Counted from the stretch's first letter, positions 17,155-25,111 are shown. The stretch: DNA of 33,491 nucleotides from an uncultured Blautia sp. (GCA_958367245.1 CATXEA010000033.1:1-33491); one strand, 5' to 3'. Notes: a model not told the origin generated them from the letters alone. Program-made: numbers and translations.

Positions 17155-18024
17155 CTATTCTACAGACTCTTTCCTGCTCATTCTTGTATAAACGGCTGAC
17201 GCGATCAGACCAAAGAAACTGATAAACAATCCTGCCGCAGCTGCTTTTCCTACTTTCATCTGACCAAAGGCCAGGTTGTATGCATACGTTCCAAGAACCT
17301 CTGTGGAATGTGCCGGACCGCCTCCTGTCAAAAGCTTGATATAATCAAATGCCAGGAAAGATCCAATGGTAATCATAACAAACATCAGGCTGACAGTTGG
17401 TTTGATGTTCGGCAGATATACATAACGGAATAACTGCCAGGAATTACATCCTTCTACCTTTGCTGCTTCTACCTGATCCATAGGAACCTGCCTTAAAGCA
17501 GCCAGATAAATTACAGAAAGATAACTCCAATAATGCCAGATATCTACACCTGCACAAGCATAAATAGCTGTCTTCATATTTGAAAGCGGAGAAGAAATAT
17601 CAAATCCCATTCCCTTCAAAGCACCTATCACACCTGCAATGGGACTGAACATTACATTCAGCCAAAGCATGGCGTTGACTGCCGGAGCAAGGATATACGG
17701 AATCAAAAATGCCACCTGGTAAATACTTCTTGTTCTTCTACAGTTCAAAAGAAGACATGCAGATAACATACCGATACATACAGGAATAGTCAGGAACATG
17801 ATTACCCAGACAATGTTATTCAATATTGCTTTATAAAAAACATTATCCTGAAACAATTCCACAAAATTCTGAAAACCAATAAAATTAATATCCGGAGATA
17901 AGCCATTCCAGTCTGTAAAAGAATATACAAATGTCATGATTCCGGGAATTACAATTATGGAAATGCTGATCAACAATGCAGGTGCAATCAGCAGATAATT
18001 CCAATTCATCTTTTTTGTCTTCAT
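17155..18024 (-). CDS. ABC sugar transporter permease, MalF type
   Basis: A 289-residue inner-membrane permease of the CUT1 (MalF-like) family with about six membrane segments, beginning LLIAPALLISISIIVIPGI. The EAA loop is VEAAKVEGCNSWQLFRYVYLP. It pairs with the next gene to form the channel. The large periplasmic loop of enterobacterial MalF is absent, as is usual in Firmicutes. It is separated from the binding-protein gene by 112 bases that contain a stem-loop, which may lower permease levels relative to the binding protein. A GGGAGG site precedes the ATG. Confidence 0.95.
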   Translation of the reverse strand: MKTKKMNWNYLLIAPALLISISIIVIPGIMTFVYSFTDWNGLSPDINFIGFQNFVELFQDNVFYKAILNNIVWVIMFLTIPVCIGMLSACLLLNCRRTRSIYQVAFLIPYILAPAVNAMLWLNVMFSPIAGVIGALKGMGFDISSPLSNMKTAIYACAGVDIWHYWSYLSVIYLAALRQVPMDQVEAAKVEGCNSWQLFRYVYLPNIKPTVSLMFVMITIGSFLAFDYIKLLTGGGPAHSTEVLGTYAYNLAFGQMKVGKAAAAGLFISFFGLIASAVYTRMSRKESVE

Positions 18025-18081
18025 TCTTTTCCTCCCTGATAAGACATAGCAAACAACATCTTTTTAGAAATCCTGGTACAC

Positions 18082-18113
18082 AAAACGGCGCGCCTGGATT
18101 AGCACGCCGTTTT
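18082..18113 (-). terminator. Stem-loop between binding protein and permease genes
   Basis: AAAACGGCG (18082-18090) pairs with CGCCGTTTT (18105-18113), with two further pairs past one mismatch. On the minus strand the last T's of the stem run into GTGTACC, a weak tail. It probably acts as a partial terminator or RNA-stabilising hairpin that makes more binding protein than permease. Confidence 0.65.
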
Positions 18114-18136
18114 TAACTCATGTACGATTTCCAGTT

Positions 18137-19489
18137 TTATTCCATTGCTGGCTGTGGGATTGGCGGTACCAGTCCTTTTTCCAGTTCTTTTTCAAATTCG
18201 GCCTGAATAGATGCAACATAATCTTCTACAGAAGTGGTATCATACCATACTTCTTCAATATTCACGATTCTATCCTGTGTTGCTGATGGACAGAATACAT
18301 TGTCATAATATCCAAAGTTTCCTGAATTTACTGCATCAGACACACTCTGTACAACAGAAACAAATTCTTTGGAAAGATATCCCATTTCACTTGTATCTAC
18401 AGTACTTAAATCTTTCAGAGGAGTTCCCCAGTATCCAGGCCATGCCGCTGTCATTTCCTGAGTAAATTCCGGCTGCAGCATCATATCAATAATCTTTGCC
18501 GCTTCATCCTTATGCTCCTGTTCTGCATTTGCATTGATGGATAAGGTACATGCCGCGCCTAAAGTATAGGTAGTATCCGGCACCTGCTCGGTTGCAGGGA
18601 ATGGGATAAATGCAATGTTTTCAGTCTTATCGTCTACAAAATAAGATGCTGCCCACTGGAATGCGATGGAAGGTCCAATGAAGAACGGCGCTCTTTCTTC
18701 TGCAAGAAGGGCAAGAGCCTCAGAAGAGTTTAAGTTTGGATAATCAGTTCCTGCAAGATACCCTTTATCCCACCATTCTTTGGATTTTGCCACGGCTGCG
18801 ATTACATTATCATTTTCCCAGCTTTCTTCGCCAGTCAGTACCTTATACATGGTTTCCGGGCCAGCAATGTGGGTCAGGAATAAAGATGCATAGTTTTCAT
18901 TTACCGGCTGCCATCCTTTATTTCCTTCTACAGATGCATACATTCCTTTTTCCATTGCCTCATCCATGATCTTTTCCATATCTTCAATCGTAGAAGGCAC
19001 TTCCCAGCCATTATCTTCCAGAACTTTCTTGTTATAGAATACGCCTATGGTACTGATTCCATTTACCAGACTGTATAATTTTCCATTCACTGTTCCGGAT
19101 TCGTAATATGGTGTCAGAATCTCATCTGCCCATCCGTATTCTTTCGCATATTCGTCCATTGGTTCCAGTTTTCCTGCTTCTACCAGCGGCATTACAAACG
19201 CCGGACCAGAACCATAGACAATGTCAGGTCCCTGGTTCGCAGCCAATGCAGTCTGTAAATCTGCATCTACGGTCGGTCTAAATTCCACTACCAGCTCATA
19301 TTTGTCCTGAGACTCGTTATATGGCTTTACTAAAAGTTCATTCATTGCTTCCTGTGCATACGGCTCTGCTCCCCAGAACCACATGGAAATCTGTTCCTTG
19401 TCTCCGTCTGCCATAACCGGAGCTGCACTGGTCATTGTAGCCACTACAGATGCTGTTAATAAAGTTGCGATCAACTTCTTACCTTTCAT
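18137..19489 (-). CDS. ABC transporter sugar-type solute-binding protein without lipobox
   Basis: A 450-residue extracellular solute-binding protein of the family 1 (maltose-binding-like, CUT1) type. A signal peptide is clear: MKGKKLIATLLTASVVATMT with a signal peptidase I-like site after PVMA at about residue 27. The mature part begins with acidic residues and contains the expected PDIVYGSGPAFVMPL and WAASYF segments. Unlike most Gram-positive binding proteins, the signal region has no Cys, so it would not be lipid-anchored. Its ligand cannot be read by eye. The downstream enzymes suggest a ribosyl or nucleoside-like glycoside. It is the first gene of the operon, with an AAGGAGG site and a strong promoter and dyad upstream. 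Confidence 0.94.
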   Translation of the reverse strand: MKGKKLIATLLTASVVATMTSAAPVMADGDKEQISMWFWGAEPYAQEAMNELLVKPYNESQDKYELVVEFRPTVDADLQTALAANQGPDIVYGSGPAFVMPLVEAGKLEPMDEYAKEYGWADEILTPYYESGTVNGKLYSLVNGISTIGVFYNKKVLEDNGWEVPSTIEDMEKIMDEAMEKGMYASVEGNKGWQPVNENYASLFLTHIAGPETMYKVLTGEESWENDNVIAAVAKSKEWWDKGYLAGTDYPNLNSSEALALLAEERAPFFIGPSIAFQWAASYFVDDKTENIAFIPFPATEQVPDTTYTLGAACTLSINANAEQEHKDEAAKIIDMMLQPEFTQEMTAAWPGYWGTPLKDLSTVDTSEMGYLSKEFVSVVQSVSDAVNSGNFGYYDNVFCPSATQDRIVNIEEVWYDTTSVEDYVASIQAEFEKELEKGLVPPIPQPAME

Positions 19490-19514
19490 TTTCTAATCCT
19501 CCTTGATTTCTTTT

Positions 19515-19541
19515 TTGATAAAATTTTATTTATTTTATCAA
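19515..19541. promoter_or_regulatory. Probable LacI-type operator in the operon leader
   Basis: TTGATAAAAT (19515-19524) and ATTTTATCAA (19532-19541) form a perfect 10-bp inverted repeat with a 7-base spacer. It sits downstream of the predicted transcription start and about 26 bases upstream of the binding-protein start codon, where a bound repressor would block elongation. The GATAAA/TTTATC half-sites recur at two other places nearby (19708-19722 and 20930-20957), which supports a shared regulator, most simply the adjacent LacI protein. Confidence 0.55.
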
Positions 19542-19569
19542 TTTGTTTACCACGAGTTTCTTTAATTAG

Positions 19570-19598
19570 ATAGTAATATACAATCGTGTTTTTGTCAA
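19570..19598 (-). promoter_or_regulatory. SigA-type promoter of the long ARH/nucleoside operon
   Basis: On the minus strand -35 TTGACA (19593-19598, perfect) and -10 TACTAT (19570-19575) are separated by 17 bases. The next gene start is the solute-binding protein at 19489, about 75 bases downstream. The rest of this 297-base gap holds the operators and the lacI terminator listed here. Confidence 0.85.
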
Positions 19599-19707
19599 TA
19601 ATGCATTTACTTTTCGCTATTTTCCACAATTATTTTATATATTTTTTATGCATTCTTTTTGTTTTCCTTTTTTGCTTTTGAGGTTTATACGATTTTGGTA
19701 AAATAAT

Positions 19708-19722
19708 GATAAACTTTTTATC
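19708..19722. promoter_or_regulatory. Second GATAAA/TTTATC dyad
   Basis: GATAAA-CTT-TTTATC, a perfect 6-bp inverted repeat about 110 bases upstream of the operon promoter -35. It shares half-sites with the leader operator and the lacI promoter dyad. It could be an auxiliary operator for DNA looping. The spacer length differs, so it may bind more weakly or be chance in AT-rich DNA. Confidence 0.35.
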
Positions 19723-19736
19723 TTCCAGCAAAACAA

Positions 19737-19778
19737 AAAACCTTTTGAAAAAGAACTTTGTCTTTTCCAAAAGGTTTT
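19737..19778 (-). terminator. Terminator of the lacI-type gene
   Basis: An 18-pair stem with one G-U pair (AAAACCTTTTGGAAAAGA on the minus strand), a six-base loop, and TTTTTTGTTTTGC after it. It lies just past the LacI stop at 19787 and insulates the regulator from the operon downstream. Confidence 0.9.
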
Positions 19779-19786
19779 CTTCTTCT

Positions 19787-20815
19787 CTATTTGATCTGTT
19801 TGTTTTTCACAGATTGCTTTTTAATTAATTTAGGGACATAGTAATTGGTTTTATGCGGATCCTTATCTTTCTCCGTAATCCTACCTACAAGCATCTCACA
19901 GGCTTTCTTCCCCATCATAAACCCTTCCTGTCTCACACTGGTAAGCGCCGGAATCACTTCCACGCATTCTTCTGAATAATCAAATCCTACAATAGATAAG
20001 TCTTCCCCGATTACGATCGAATGTTCTTGCGCATATTGATATACTCCAAGAGCCATTGCATCATTCATGGAAAAAATAGCCTGCACTCCCAGTTTTTCAA
20101 AGTATTCCGCCGCAAGATAACCGCTCTCTTTTTTGTAATCCCCCCAGAATACTCTGCTCTCATCAAAAGAAAGCCCGTGGAGTTCCAAAGCCTCCTGATA
20201 CCCTTCTATTCGTTTTCTTGTGGTATATACCCCTTTCGTTCCAGTGATCAGTCCAATGTCTGTATGCCCGTTTTCAATAAGATATTCCACAGCCATACAC
20301 GCGCCCGTTTTATTATCGGAAGTAACAAAATCGCAAAACAGGTCCTGAATAGCCTGATCCAAAAGTAAAAAATGTACACCGCTGTTTTTCAATGCATTTC
20401 CAAGCAGCACATTATTTCCATTGGTATTCATATCAAGAGGCGGCATCAGGATGATTCCCGAAACACCTATTCGGCTCATAATCTCTATATATTCCAGACT
20501 TTTTTCTGTCGCATTCCCTCCATTGCAGGAAATAACATTAAATCCATATATGGACGCCTGTGTCTCAATTCCACGCATCGCCTGTATATGGATAAAATTT
20601 TCAAAATCCTGATAAATCACTCCAATAATCTTATGCTCTGAATTTCTTTTTTTACTTCTTGCTTTTGGAGTCTTATACCCTTTCTCCTCTGCAATATCCA
20701 GAATCTTTTTTTGCGTTTCTGCTGAAATCCTGCACTCTTTCCCATTCAGGACAAGAGACACACTTGCCGGCGATACCCCCGCTTCTCTCGCTATATCTTT
20801 TATCGTTACCTTCAT
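19787..20815 (-). CDS. LacI-family transcriptional regulator
   Basis: A 342-residue repressor of the LacI/GalR family. The N-terminal helix-turn-helix is VTIKDIAREAGVSPASVS and the hinge helix follows at about 45-58. The rest is a periplasmic-binding-like effector domain with the usual IIGVIYQDFENFI start, VTSDNKTGACMAVEYLIENG and GFDYSEECVEVIPALTSVRQ. It sits directly upstream of the ARH/nucleoside operon, transcribed the same way but separated by its own terminator. Dyads with GATAAA/TTTATC half-sites overlap both its own promoter and the operon leader, so it probably represses both and is released by the imported compound or a product. This is inference from position and sites. Confidence 0.95.
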   Translation of the reverse strand: MKVTIKDIAREAGVSPASVSLVLNGKECRISAETQKKILDIAEEKGYKTPKARSKKRNSEHKIIGVIYQDFENFIHIQAMRGIETQASIYGFNVISCNGGNATEKSLEYIEIMSRIGVSGIILMPPLDMNTNGNNVLLGNALKNSGVHFLLLDQAIQDLFCDFVTSDNKTGACMAVEYLIENGHTDIGLITGTKGVYTTRKRIEGYQEALELHGLSFDESRVFWGDYKKESGYLAAEYFEKLGVQAIFSMNDAMALGVYQYAQEHSIVIGEDLSIVGFDYSEECVEVIPALTSVRQEGFMMGKKACEMLVGRITEKDKDPHKTNYYVPKLIKKQSVKNKQIK

Positions 20816-20915
20816 TGTTCACCCTCTTACTCTAACTGCTATTCTCATTTTACAATATCATACTTTACTCATTCATCTTCACACTCAAAACTTTTTAACA
20901 TATCTAACTTTTTTT

Positions 20916-20945
20916 ATTATAGCACATCGAAGATAAACTTTTCAA
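20916..20945 (-). promoter_or_regulatory. Extended -10 promoter of the lacI-type gene
   Basis: On the minus strand -35 TTGAAA (20940-20945) and extended -10 TGCTATAAT (-10 hexamer at 20916-20921) with an 18-base spacer. The start codon is about 100 bases further on. The dyad at 20930-20957 covers the -35, which points to autoregulation. Confidence 0.75.
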
Positions 20946-20957
20946 TATTTTTATCTT
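20930..20957. promoter_or_regulatory. Probable autoregulatory operator at the lacI promoter
   Basis: AAGATAAA (20930-20937) and TTTATCTT (20950-20957) form a perfect 8-bp inverted repeat with a 12-base spacer. It overlaps the -35 of the lacI promoter. Half-sites match those in the operon leader. The wider spacer is unusual for LacI proteins, so an alternative is two half-sites of different dimers. Confidence 0.4.
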
Positions 20958-20961
20958 TCAA

Positions 20962-21017
20962 AAAACAAGCCTTCTGCACATCATTGTCTGATACAATGAG
21001 CACAAAAGGCTTGTTTT
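20962..21017 (-). terminator. Terminator of the deoD-deoB unit
   Basis: AAAACAAGCCTT (20962-20973) pairs with AAGGCTTGTTTT (21006-21017), and an inner CATTGT/ACAATG pair strengthens the hairpin. On the minus strand the stem ends in a run of T. It lies about 28 bases past the phosphopentomutase stop. Confidence 0.85.
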
Positions 21018-21044
21018 CACACCTTGTCGATCTTATGATCTTCT

Positions 21045-22235
21045 TTATTCAAATAAGTCAAGCATAGACTCTCCAATCGCCCCTTCCGGCATCTCTACCC
21101 GGAAATTGTCTGCGATAGTAGCTCCTATTGCCGCAAAACAGTTTCTGTCTTCCAGCTTTTTGCTATCCTTCATAGATTTGGAGTAAGCCAGCATAGGAAC
21201 CATTTCCTTTGTATGGTCTGTTCCTTTAAATGTAGGATCTGTTCCATGGTCTGCTGTTACGATCAAGAGATCATCTTCCTTCATATTTTCCAGAAAGACT
21301 CCCAGATTTTCATCAAATCTTTCCAGCTCTTTCGCATAGCCCATAGGATCCCTTCTATGTCCCCAGAGAGCATCAAAATCCACCAGGTTTACAAAGCATA
21401 ATCCGGCAAAATCCTTCTTCTGTATCTCAATGGTCTGTTCCATTCCATGTACACTGCTCTTGGATTTATTGCTTTCTGTGATTCCCTCTCCATCAAAAAT
21501 ATCGCTGATCTTTCCGACGCTGATCACATCATATCCTGCATCTTTCAACGCATTTAAAACAGTTCTTCCATATGGCTTAATGGCATAATCATGTCTGTTG
21601 GAGGTTCGTTTAAATTCACCGCGTTTTTTCCCTACATATGGGCGGGCGATCACTCTTCCCACCTTCCATTCTTCCTTCATGGTCAATTCTCTTGCAATCT
21701 CACAGCAGCGATACAATTCGTCCAGACCAAAAGTCTCTTCATTTCCACAGATCTGCAGCACAGAATCTGCTGATGTATAAACGATCATATCTCCCGTAGC
21801 GATTTCTTGTTCTGCAAGCTCCTCCAAAATCTCTGTTCCGCTGGCAGATTTATTCCCAATAATCTTGTGTCCGGTTCTTTCACTAAGTTCTTTGAGCAAT
21901 TCTTCCGGAAAGCCCGTTTCTGTAAATGTGCGGAAAGGTTCCTTGATATGCAGACCCATCATTTCCCAATGACCAGTCATCGTATCCTTACCTATACTGG
22001 CTTCCAGCATACGCGCCTGATATCCCATCACTTTCTCAGGATTCTCCACATGCTTTAACGGATGAAGATTGCCAAGACCAAGTTTCGCCAGATTCGGTAA
22101 TTTGAAATCTGTTTTCAGTTCATCGATATGCCCCAGAGTATCACATCCCTCATCTCCATAATCTGCTGCATTTGGCATAGCGCCGATTCCAAAAGAATCT
22201 ACCACGATTGTAAAAATTCTTTTATATTTTCCCAT
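21045..22235 (-). CDS. deoB: Phosphopentomutase
   Basis: A 396-residue phosphopentomutase that interconverts ribose-1-phosphate or deoxyribose-1-phosphate and the 5-phosphates. It belongs to the alkaline phosphatase superfamily with two manganese ions. The start FTIVVDSFGIGAMPNAADYG, the phospho-Thr site KDTMTGHWEMMG (Thr85) and the metal ligands in VTADHGTDPTFKGTDHTKE are all intact. Length is typical. It is 24 bases downstream of deoD, and together they convert purine nucleosides to base plus pentose-5-phosphate. They may also receive pentose-1-phosphates from the neighbouring operon. Confidence 0.97.
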   Translation of the reverse strand: MGKYKRIFTIVVDSFGIGAMPNAADYGDEGCDTLGHIDELKTDFKLPNLAKLGLGNLHPLKHVENPEKVMGYQARMLEASIGKDTMTGHWEMMGLHIKEPFRTFTETGFPEELLKELSERTGHKIIGNKSASGTEILEELAEQEIATGDMIVYTSADSVLQICGNEETFGLDELYRCCEIARELTMKEEWKVGRVIARPYVGKKRGEFKRTSNRHDYAIKPYGRTVLNALKDAGYDVISVGKISDIFDGEGITESNKSKSSVHGMEQTIEIQKKDFAGLCFVNLVDFDALWGHRRDPMGYAKELERFDENLGVFLENMKEDDLLIVTADHGTDPTFKGTDHTKEMVPMLAYSKSMKDSKKLEDRNCFAAIGATIADNFRVEMPEGAIGESMLDLFE

Positions 22236-22259
22236 TTGTTCTGCGCCTTTCTTTGTATT

Positions 22260-22970
22260 TTACAGACAAGCTTCCAAAGCCACTTTCATCATATCCGTAA
22301 AGGCTGTCTGGCGCTCCTCTGGAGACGCTTTTTCTCCCAGGGGGAAAGAATCTGAAATAGTCAGAAGGCAGGCTGCCTTTTTGCCAAGTACCTTTGCATT
22401 ATGGAACAATGCAAAACTTTCCATGTCTACGCAAGTACACTGATGTTTTCGATTAATTTCTTTATAGTCATCCACGTTGTTTTCGCAGTAGAATACATCA
22501 CTGGAATGTACCCGTGTAAGTGTGACCGGAATCTCCAGTTTTTCTGCTGTATTTATAATTTTTTCATTTAAGGAAACATCTGGAAGCACAACATCTTCCT
22601 CATATCCATTTTGGGTACGGGCAAATGTGGATTCACTCCATACACTTTCTGCAAGAACCACATCTTTTAATCTCAGTTCTTCTGAATATGCTCCAGCAGA
22701 ACCAATGCGGATAATCTGCTCCACTCCATACTGGCTGAATAATTCATAAGAATAAATTCCCATGGAACCCATTCCCATCCCGCTTGCCATGACTGTTACC
22801 GGAGTGCCCTTATAGCTGCCGGTATAAGCGTACATATTCCGCACTTCATTTACCAGTTTTGCATCTTCCAAAAATGTCTCTGCAATAAATTTTGCACGCA
22901 GCGGATCTCCCGGCATGAGTACCTTTGCTGCAATCTCCCCGTTTTTTGCCTGATTATGTGGTGTTGGCAT
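22260..22970 (-). CDS. deoD: Purine nucleoside phosphorylase, DeoD type
   Basis: A 236-residue, trimeric/hexameric-type purine nucleoside phosphorylase that splits purine (deoxy)nucleosides with phosphate. Family landmarks are MPTPHNQAK, MPGDPLRAKFIAE (phosphate loop), RIGSAGAYSEEL, CVDMESFALF (ribose-binding Glu) and the catalytic Asp in LTISDSF. It is the first gene of the deoD-deoB unit. A strong AAGGAGGAGA site precedes the ATG. It is divergent from a Crp/Fnr-type regulator with 137 bases between start codons, so that regulator may control it. Confidence 0.97.
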   Translation of the reverse strand: MPTPHNQAKNGEIAAKVLMPGDPLRAKFIAETFLEDAKLVNEVRNMYAYTGSYKGTPVTVMASGMGMGSMGIYSYELFSQYGVEQIIRIGSAGAYSEELRLKDVVLAESVWSESTFARTQNGYEEDVVLPDVSLNEKIINTAEKLEIPVTLTRVHSSDVFYCENNVDDYKEINRKHQCTCVDMESFALFHNAKVLGKKAACLLTISDSFPLGEKASPEERQTAFTDMMKVALEACL

Positions 22971-23015
22971 AAATAATCTCCTCCTTGATAGAATTATATT
23001 ATTTTGTAAAAAACC

Positions 23016-23044
23016 TTGCGTTTCTCTTTTTCTTAGAATAAAAT
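23016..23044 (+). promoter_or_regulatory. Promoter of the Crp/Fnr-type gene
   Basis: -35 TTGCGT (23016-23021) and -10 TAAAAT (23039-23044) with a 17-base spacer, about 64 bases before the start codon. On the other strand a possible deoD -10 TATAAT (22993-22998) would place its weak -35 (ACGCAA) on the same six bases as the plus-strand -35, so the two promoters would compete. Confidence 0.6.
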
Positions 23045-23107
23045 AATTTCATACAGAAAAAAAGGCCATATGGCATGTTTTTCCATTTTATTACAGGAGG
23101 AATCTCA

Positions 23108-23824
23108 ATGCTTCCCTTACACTTTACCAAACAATTGACAAAAACTCAGCAGGATTTTCTGGAAAACTTTTTTTCCAACTGTAAATCTGACTTTTTTTCA
23201 CACCTCATACTAAAAACCTATCCTGCAAAGCATCTTCTGATCAACACTGCAGATCCCTGCACTTATGTCTATATCCTTCTCTCCGGTCGTTTGCAGGCCA
23301 TAGAAGAGCAAGTGGTCCATGAGCCTTATTACTTTACGGAACTCTCTGCCATTGAAATCGTTGGAGATTTTGAACTTTTTACCAATTCCCCTGATAGAGC
23401 TGTCACCTTGGCTACTATGGAAAAATCGCAGGTTTTGATCATCCCTTCCTCTTTGTATCTCTCCTGGATCAAGCAGGATGCCCATGCTCTTTTTATTCGT
23501 ATGCAAATGCTGATTCGCCAGTTTATGTTCCAGGGACAAACAGAACGATACAATCTTTTTCTGGATAACCGGACACGCCTCCTTTACTTTTTCCTTCAGG
23601 AATGTCAGAAGGAAACCTCGTTTTTCCCGGTAAAGATCCCATATACAAGACCGGTACTTTCCTCTCGCCTCGGATGCTCCGTTCGTACCATCAACCGTAC
23701 CATCCATCTACTGGAAGAGCAGAAGTTCCTGACTCTGGTCCATGGAAAAATAACGATCAGCCAACCACAATTTGAAAAAATACAAGCACTTCTGGCTACA
23801 CTTCCTCAAAATTTGTATCTGTAG
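23108..23824 (+). CDS. Crp/Fnr-family transcriptional regulator
   Basis: A 238-residue regulator with an N-terminal cyclic-nucleotide-binding-like beta-roll (about 20-145; YVYILLSGRLQAIEE and EIVGDFELFT) and a C-terminal winged helix (SSRLGCSVRTINRTIHLLEEQKFLTLV). No cluster of Cys for an iron-sulfur site is present, and the effector is unknown. The length is normal. I use the ATG after ACAGGAGGAATCTC. An upstream in-frame ATG 33 bases earlier lacks a ribosome site. Its head-to-head position with deoD suggests control of purine nucleoside breakdown, but this is not shown by the sequence. Confidence 0.9.
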   Translation: MLPLHFTKQLTKTQQDFLENFFSNCKSDFFSHLILKTYPAKHLLINTADPCTYVYILLSGRLQAIEEQVVHEPYYFTELSAIEIVGDFELFTNSPDRAVTLATMEKSQVLIIPSSLYLSWIKQDAHALFIRMQMLIRQFMFQGQTERYNLFLDNRTRLLYFFLQECQKETSFFPVKIPYTRPVLSSRLGCSVRTINRTIHLLEEQKFLTLVHGKITISQPQFEKIQALLATLPQNLYL

Positions 23825-23908
23825 TGGATGCGGAAATTGCTGCCAAAACTGCTTGTATACGTTCTGAAAGGAAATCGAATACAGGATAAAAGAGCAATAT
23901 CCAGAAAA

Positions 23909-23941
23909 AGGCCCGTACAAATCACCTGACTGTACGAGCCT
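23909..23941 (-). terminator. Terminator of the GntR/LacI-type gene
   Basis: AGGCCCGTACA (23909-23919) pairs with TGTACGAGCCT (23931-23941) with one mismatch. On the minus strand it is followed by TTTTTCTGG. It lies 10 bases past the regulator stop. The convergent Crp/Fnr gene ends 85 bases away and could also use it. Confidence 0.75.
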
Positions 23942-23950
23942 GCCCAATTT

Positions 23951-25111
23951 CTATATTTCAGTTGCAAAACGTCCGCCATGACGAAATCTGGGACGCTTTT
24001 CACTTATATTCTTTATAGATTTTCCAATATATATATCAGAGTCCACCACACAGGAATACCTTCCGCCGGAACATTCTTTTCGCTCAATCATCTTCATCAG
24101 ATTCTCTGCCAGCTTCACTCCTGTAAGATAACCCGGACTGATAGAACAGGTAATTCCTTCTTCCTCCCAGTTTTCGCCGGAATAGTCGAAACATACCAGC
24201 GAATAATCATCCGGTACTTTTTTTCCGTTTTTCATCAACGCTTTTTTTACATAGCAGTAAATAATATAGTTACAGCAGATAATCGCTGTACACGAGGGAA
24301 TTCCGCGCAGAAACTGCTCTATTGTTTTAACAAACCGGTCATCGTGCGTATCATCCGAAACGCACCACTTGATATACTCATCCTTAAGTTCCAGTCCATT
24401 ACTGCGCATTGTCCGTATCATTCCATGAAACTTTTCCACGCTCTGGTAATTATCACAAAGAAAAATACCTGCAATGTTACGGTGTCCTGCGCGTATCAGC
24501 TGCGTCACAAGTTCATCTGCACATTTCAAATCGTTAACGATTACTTTTGGATACGGCACTTCCTTGTAGTAATTATTATAGAAAATCACCGGAATATTCC
24601 TGTTATAAATTTCTTTGTAACAATCCAGATTTGGATTCATCAGACTTGCTTTCACCCCGTCTATGATAAATCCCTGAAAATTCTGCTCCATTACAGTCTG
24701 AAGACAGCGCCTCTCATTTGCATAACGGTTATCTGTCAGAAAAATATTCAAATCCACCTCTCTATCAGGTGAAATCTTTTTCAGTCCCTCTGCAATACCG
24801 TCAATTAATTTCGAATTTGCAATGCTGTCCTGTCCCTGAAGAATCAGACCTATTTTACAGGCGGCGCTCCCCGTGTCAAAATCACGGGACAACGCCGCCT
24901 CTTTTCTGATATATGTACCGCTTCCTCTGACCTTATAAATCAGTTCTTCCCGCTCAAGCTGCTCCAGCGCGCTGCGGACTGTCTCACGCCCTACATGCAG
25001 GCGCTGTCTCACTGCATTCTCAGAAGGCAGCTTTAAATTATTGGAAAATTTATATTCATCAATGTACTCCAAAAGCCACTGATAAACAATTTCTGTCTTT
25101 TTTCCTGCCAT
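23951..25111 (-). CDS. GntR-type HTH with LacI-type effector domain (AraR-like)
   Basis: A 386-residue regulator with a GntR winged helix (about 8-70; LKLPSENAVRQRLHVGRETVRSALEQLE) joined to a LacI/periplasmic-binding-like domain (about 85-365; KIGLILQGQD, NNYYKEVPYPKVIVND, LVCFDYSGENWEEEGIT). This is the layout of the arabinose repressor AraR, though the ligand here is unknown. It is 157 bases downstream of the sulfatase gene on the same strand, after a stem-loop, and is the nearest regulator of the sulfatase/TctABC/maturase locus, which it probably controls. An AAGGGAGA site sets the start. Confidence 0.93.
   Translation of the reverse strand: MAGKKTEIVYQWLLEYIDEYKFSNNLKLPSENAVRQRLHVGRETVRSALEQLEREELIYKVRGSGTYIRKEAALSRDFDTGSAACKIGLILQGQDSIANSKLIDGIAEGLKKISPDREVDLNIFLTDNRYANERRCLQTVMEQNFQGFIIDGVKASLMNPNLDCYKEIYNRNIPVIFYNNYYKEVPYPKVIVNDLKCADELVTQLIRAGHRNIAGIFLCDNYQSVEKFHGMIRTMRSNGLELKDEYIKWCVSDDTHDDRFVKTIEQFLRGIPSCTAIICCNYIIYCYVKKALMKNGKKVPDDYSLVCFDYSGENWEEEGITCSISPGYLTGVKLAENLMKMIERKECSGGRYSCVVDSDIYIGKSIKNISEKRPRFRHGGRFATEI

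Noticed and set aside
23210..23707. 165-codon minus-strand open frame
   Set aside because: It lies opposite the Crp/Fnr gene, whose family motifs are clear. No ribosome site or family in the minus frame.
23978..24772. Long plus-strand open frame (264 codons)
   Set aside because: It is antisense to the GntR/LacI-type regulator, which has clear domains and a ribosome site. The plus frame has no recognisable family and no ribosome site.
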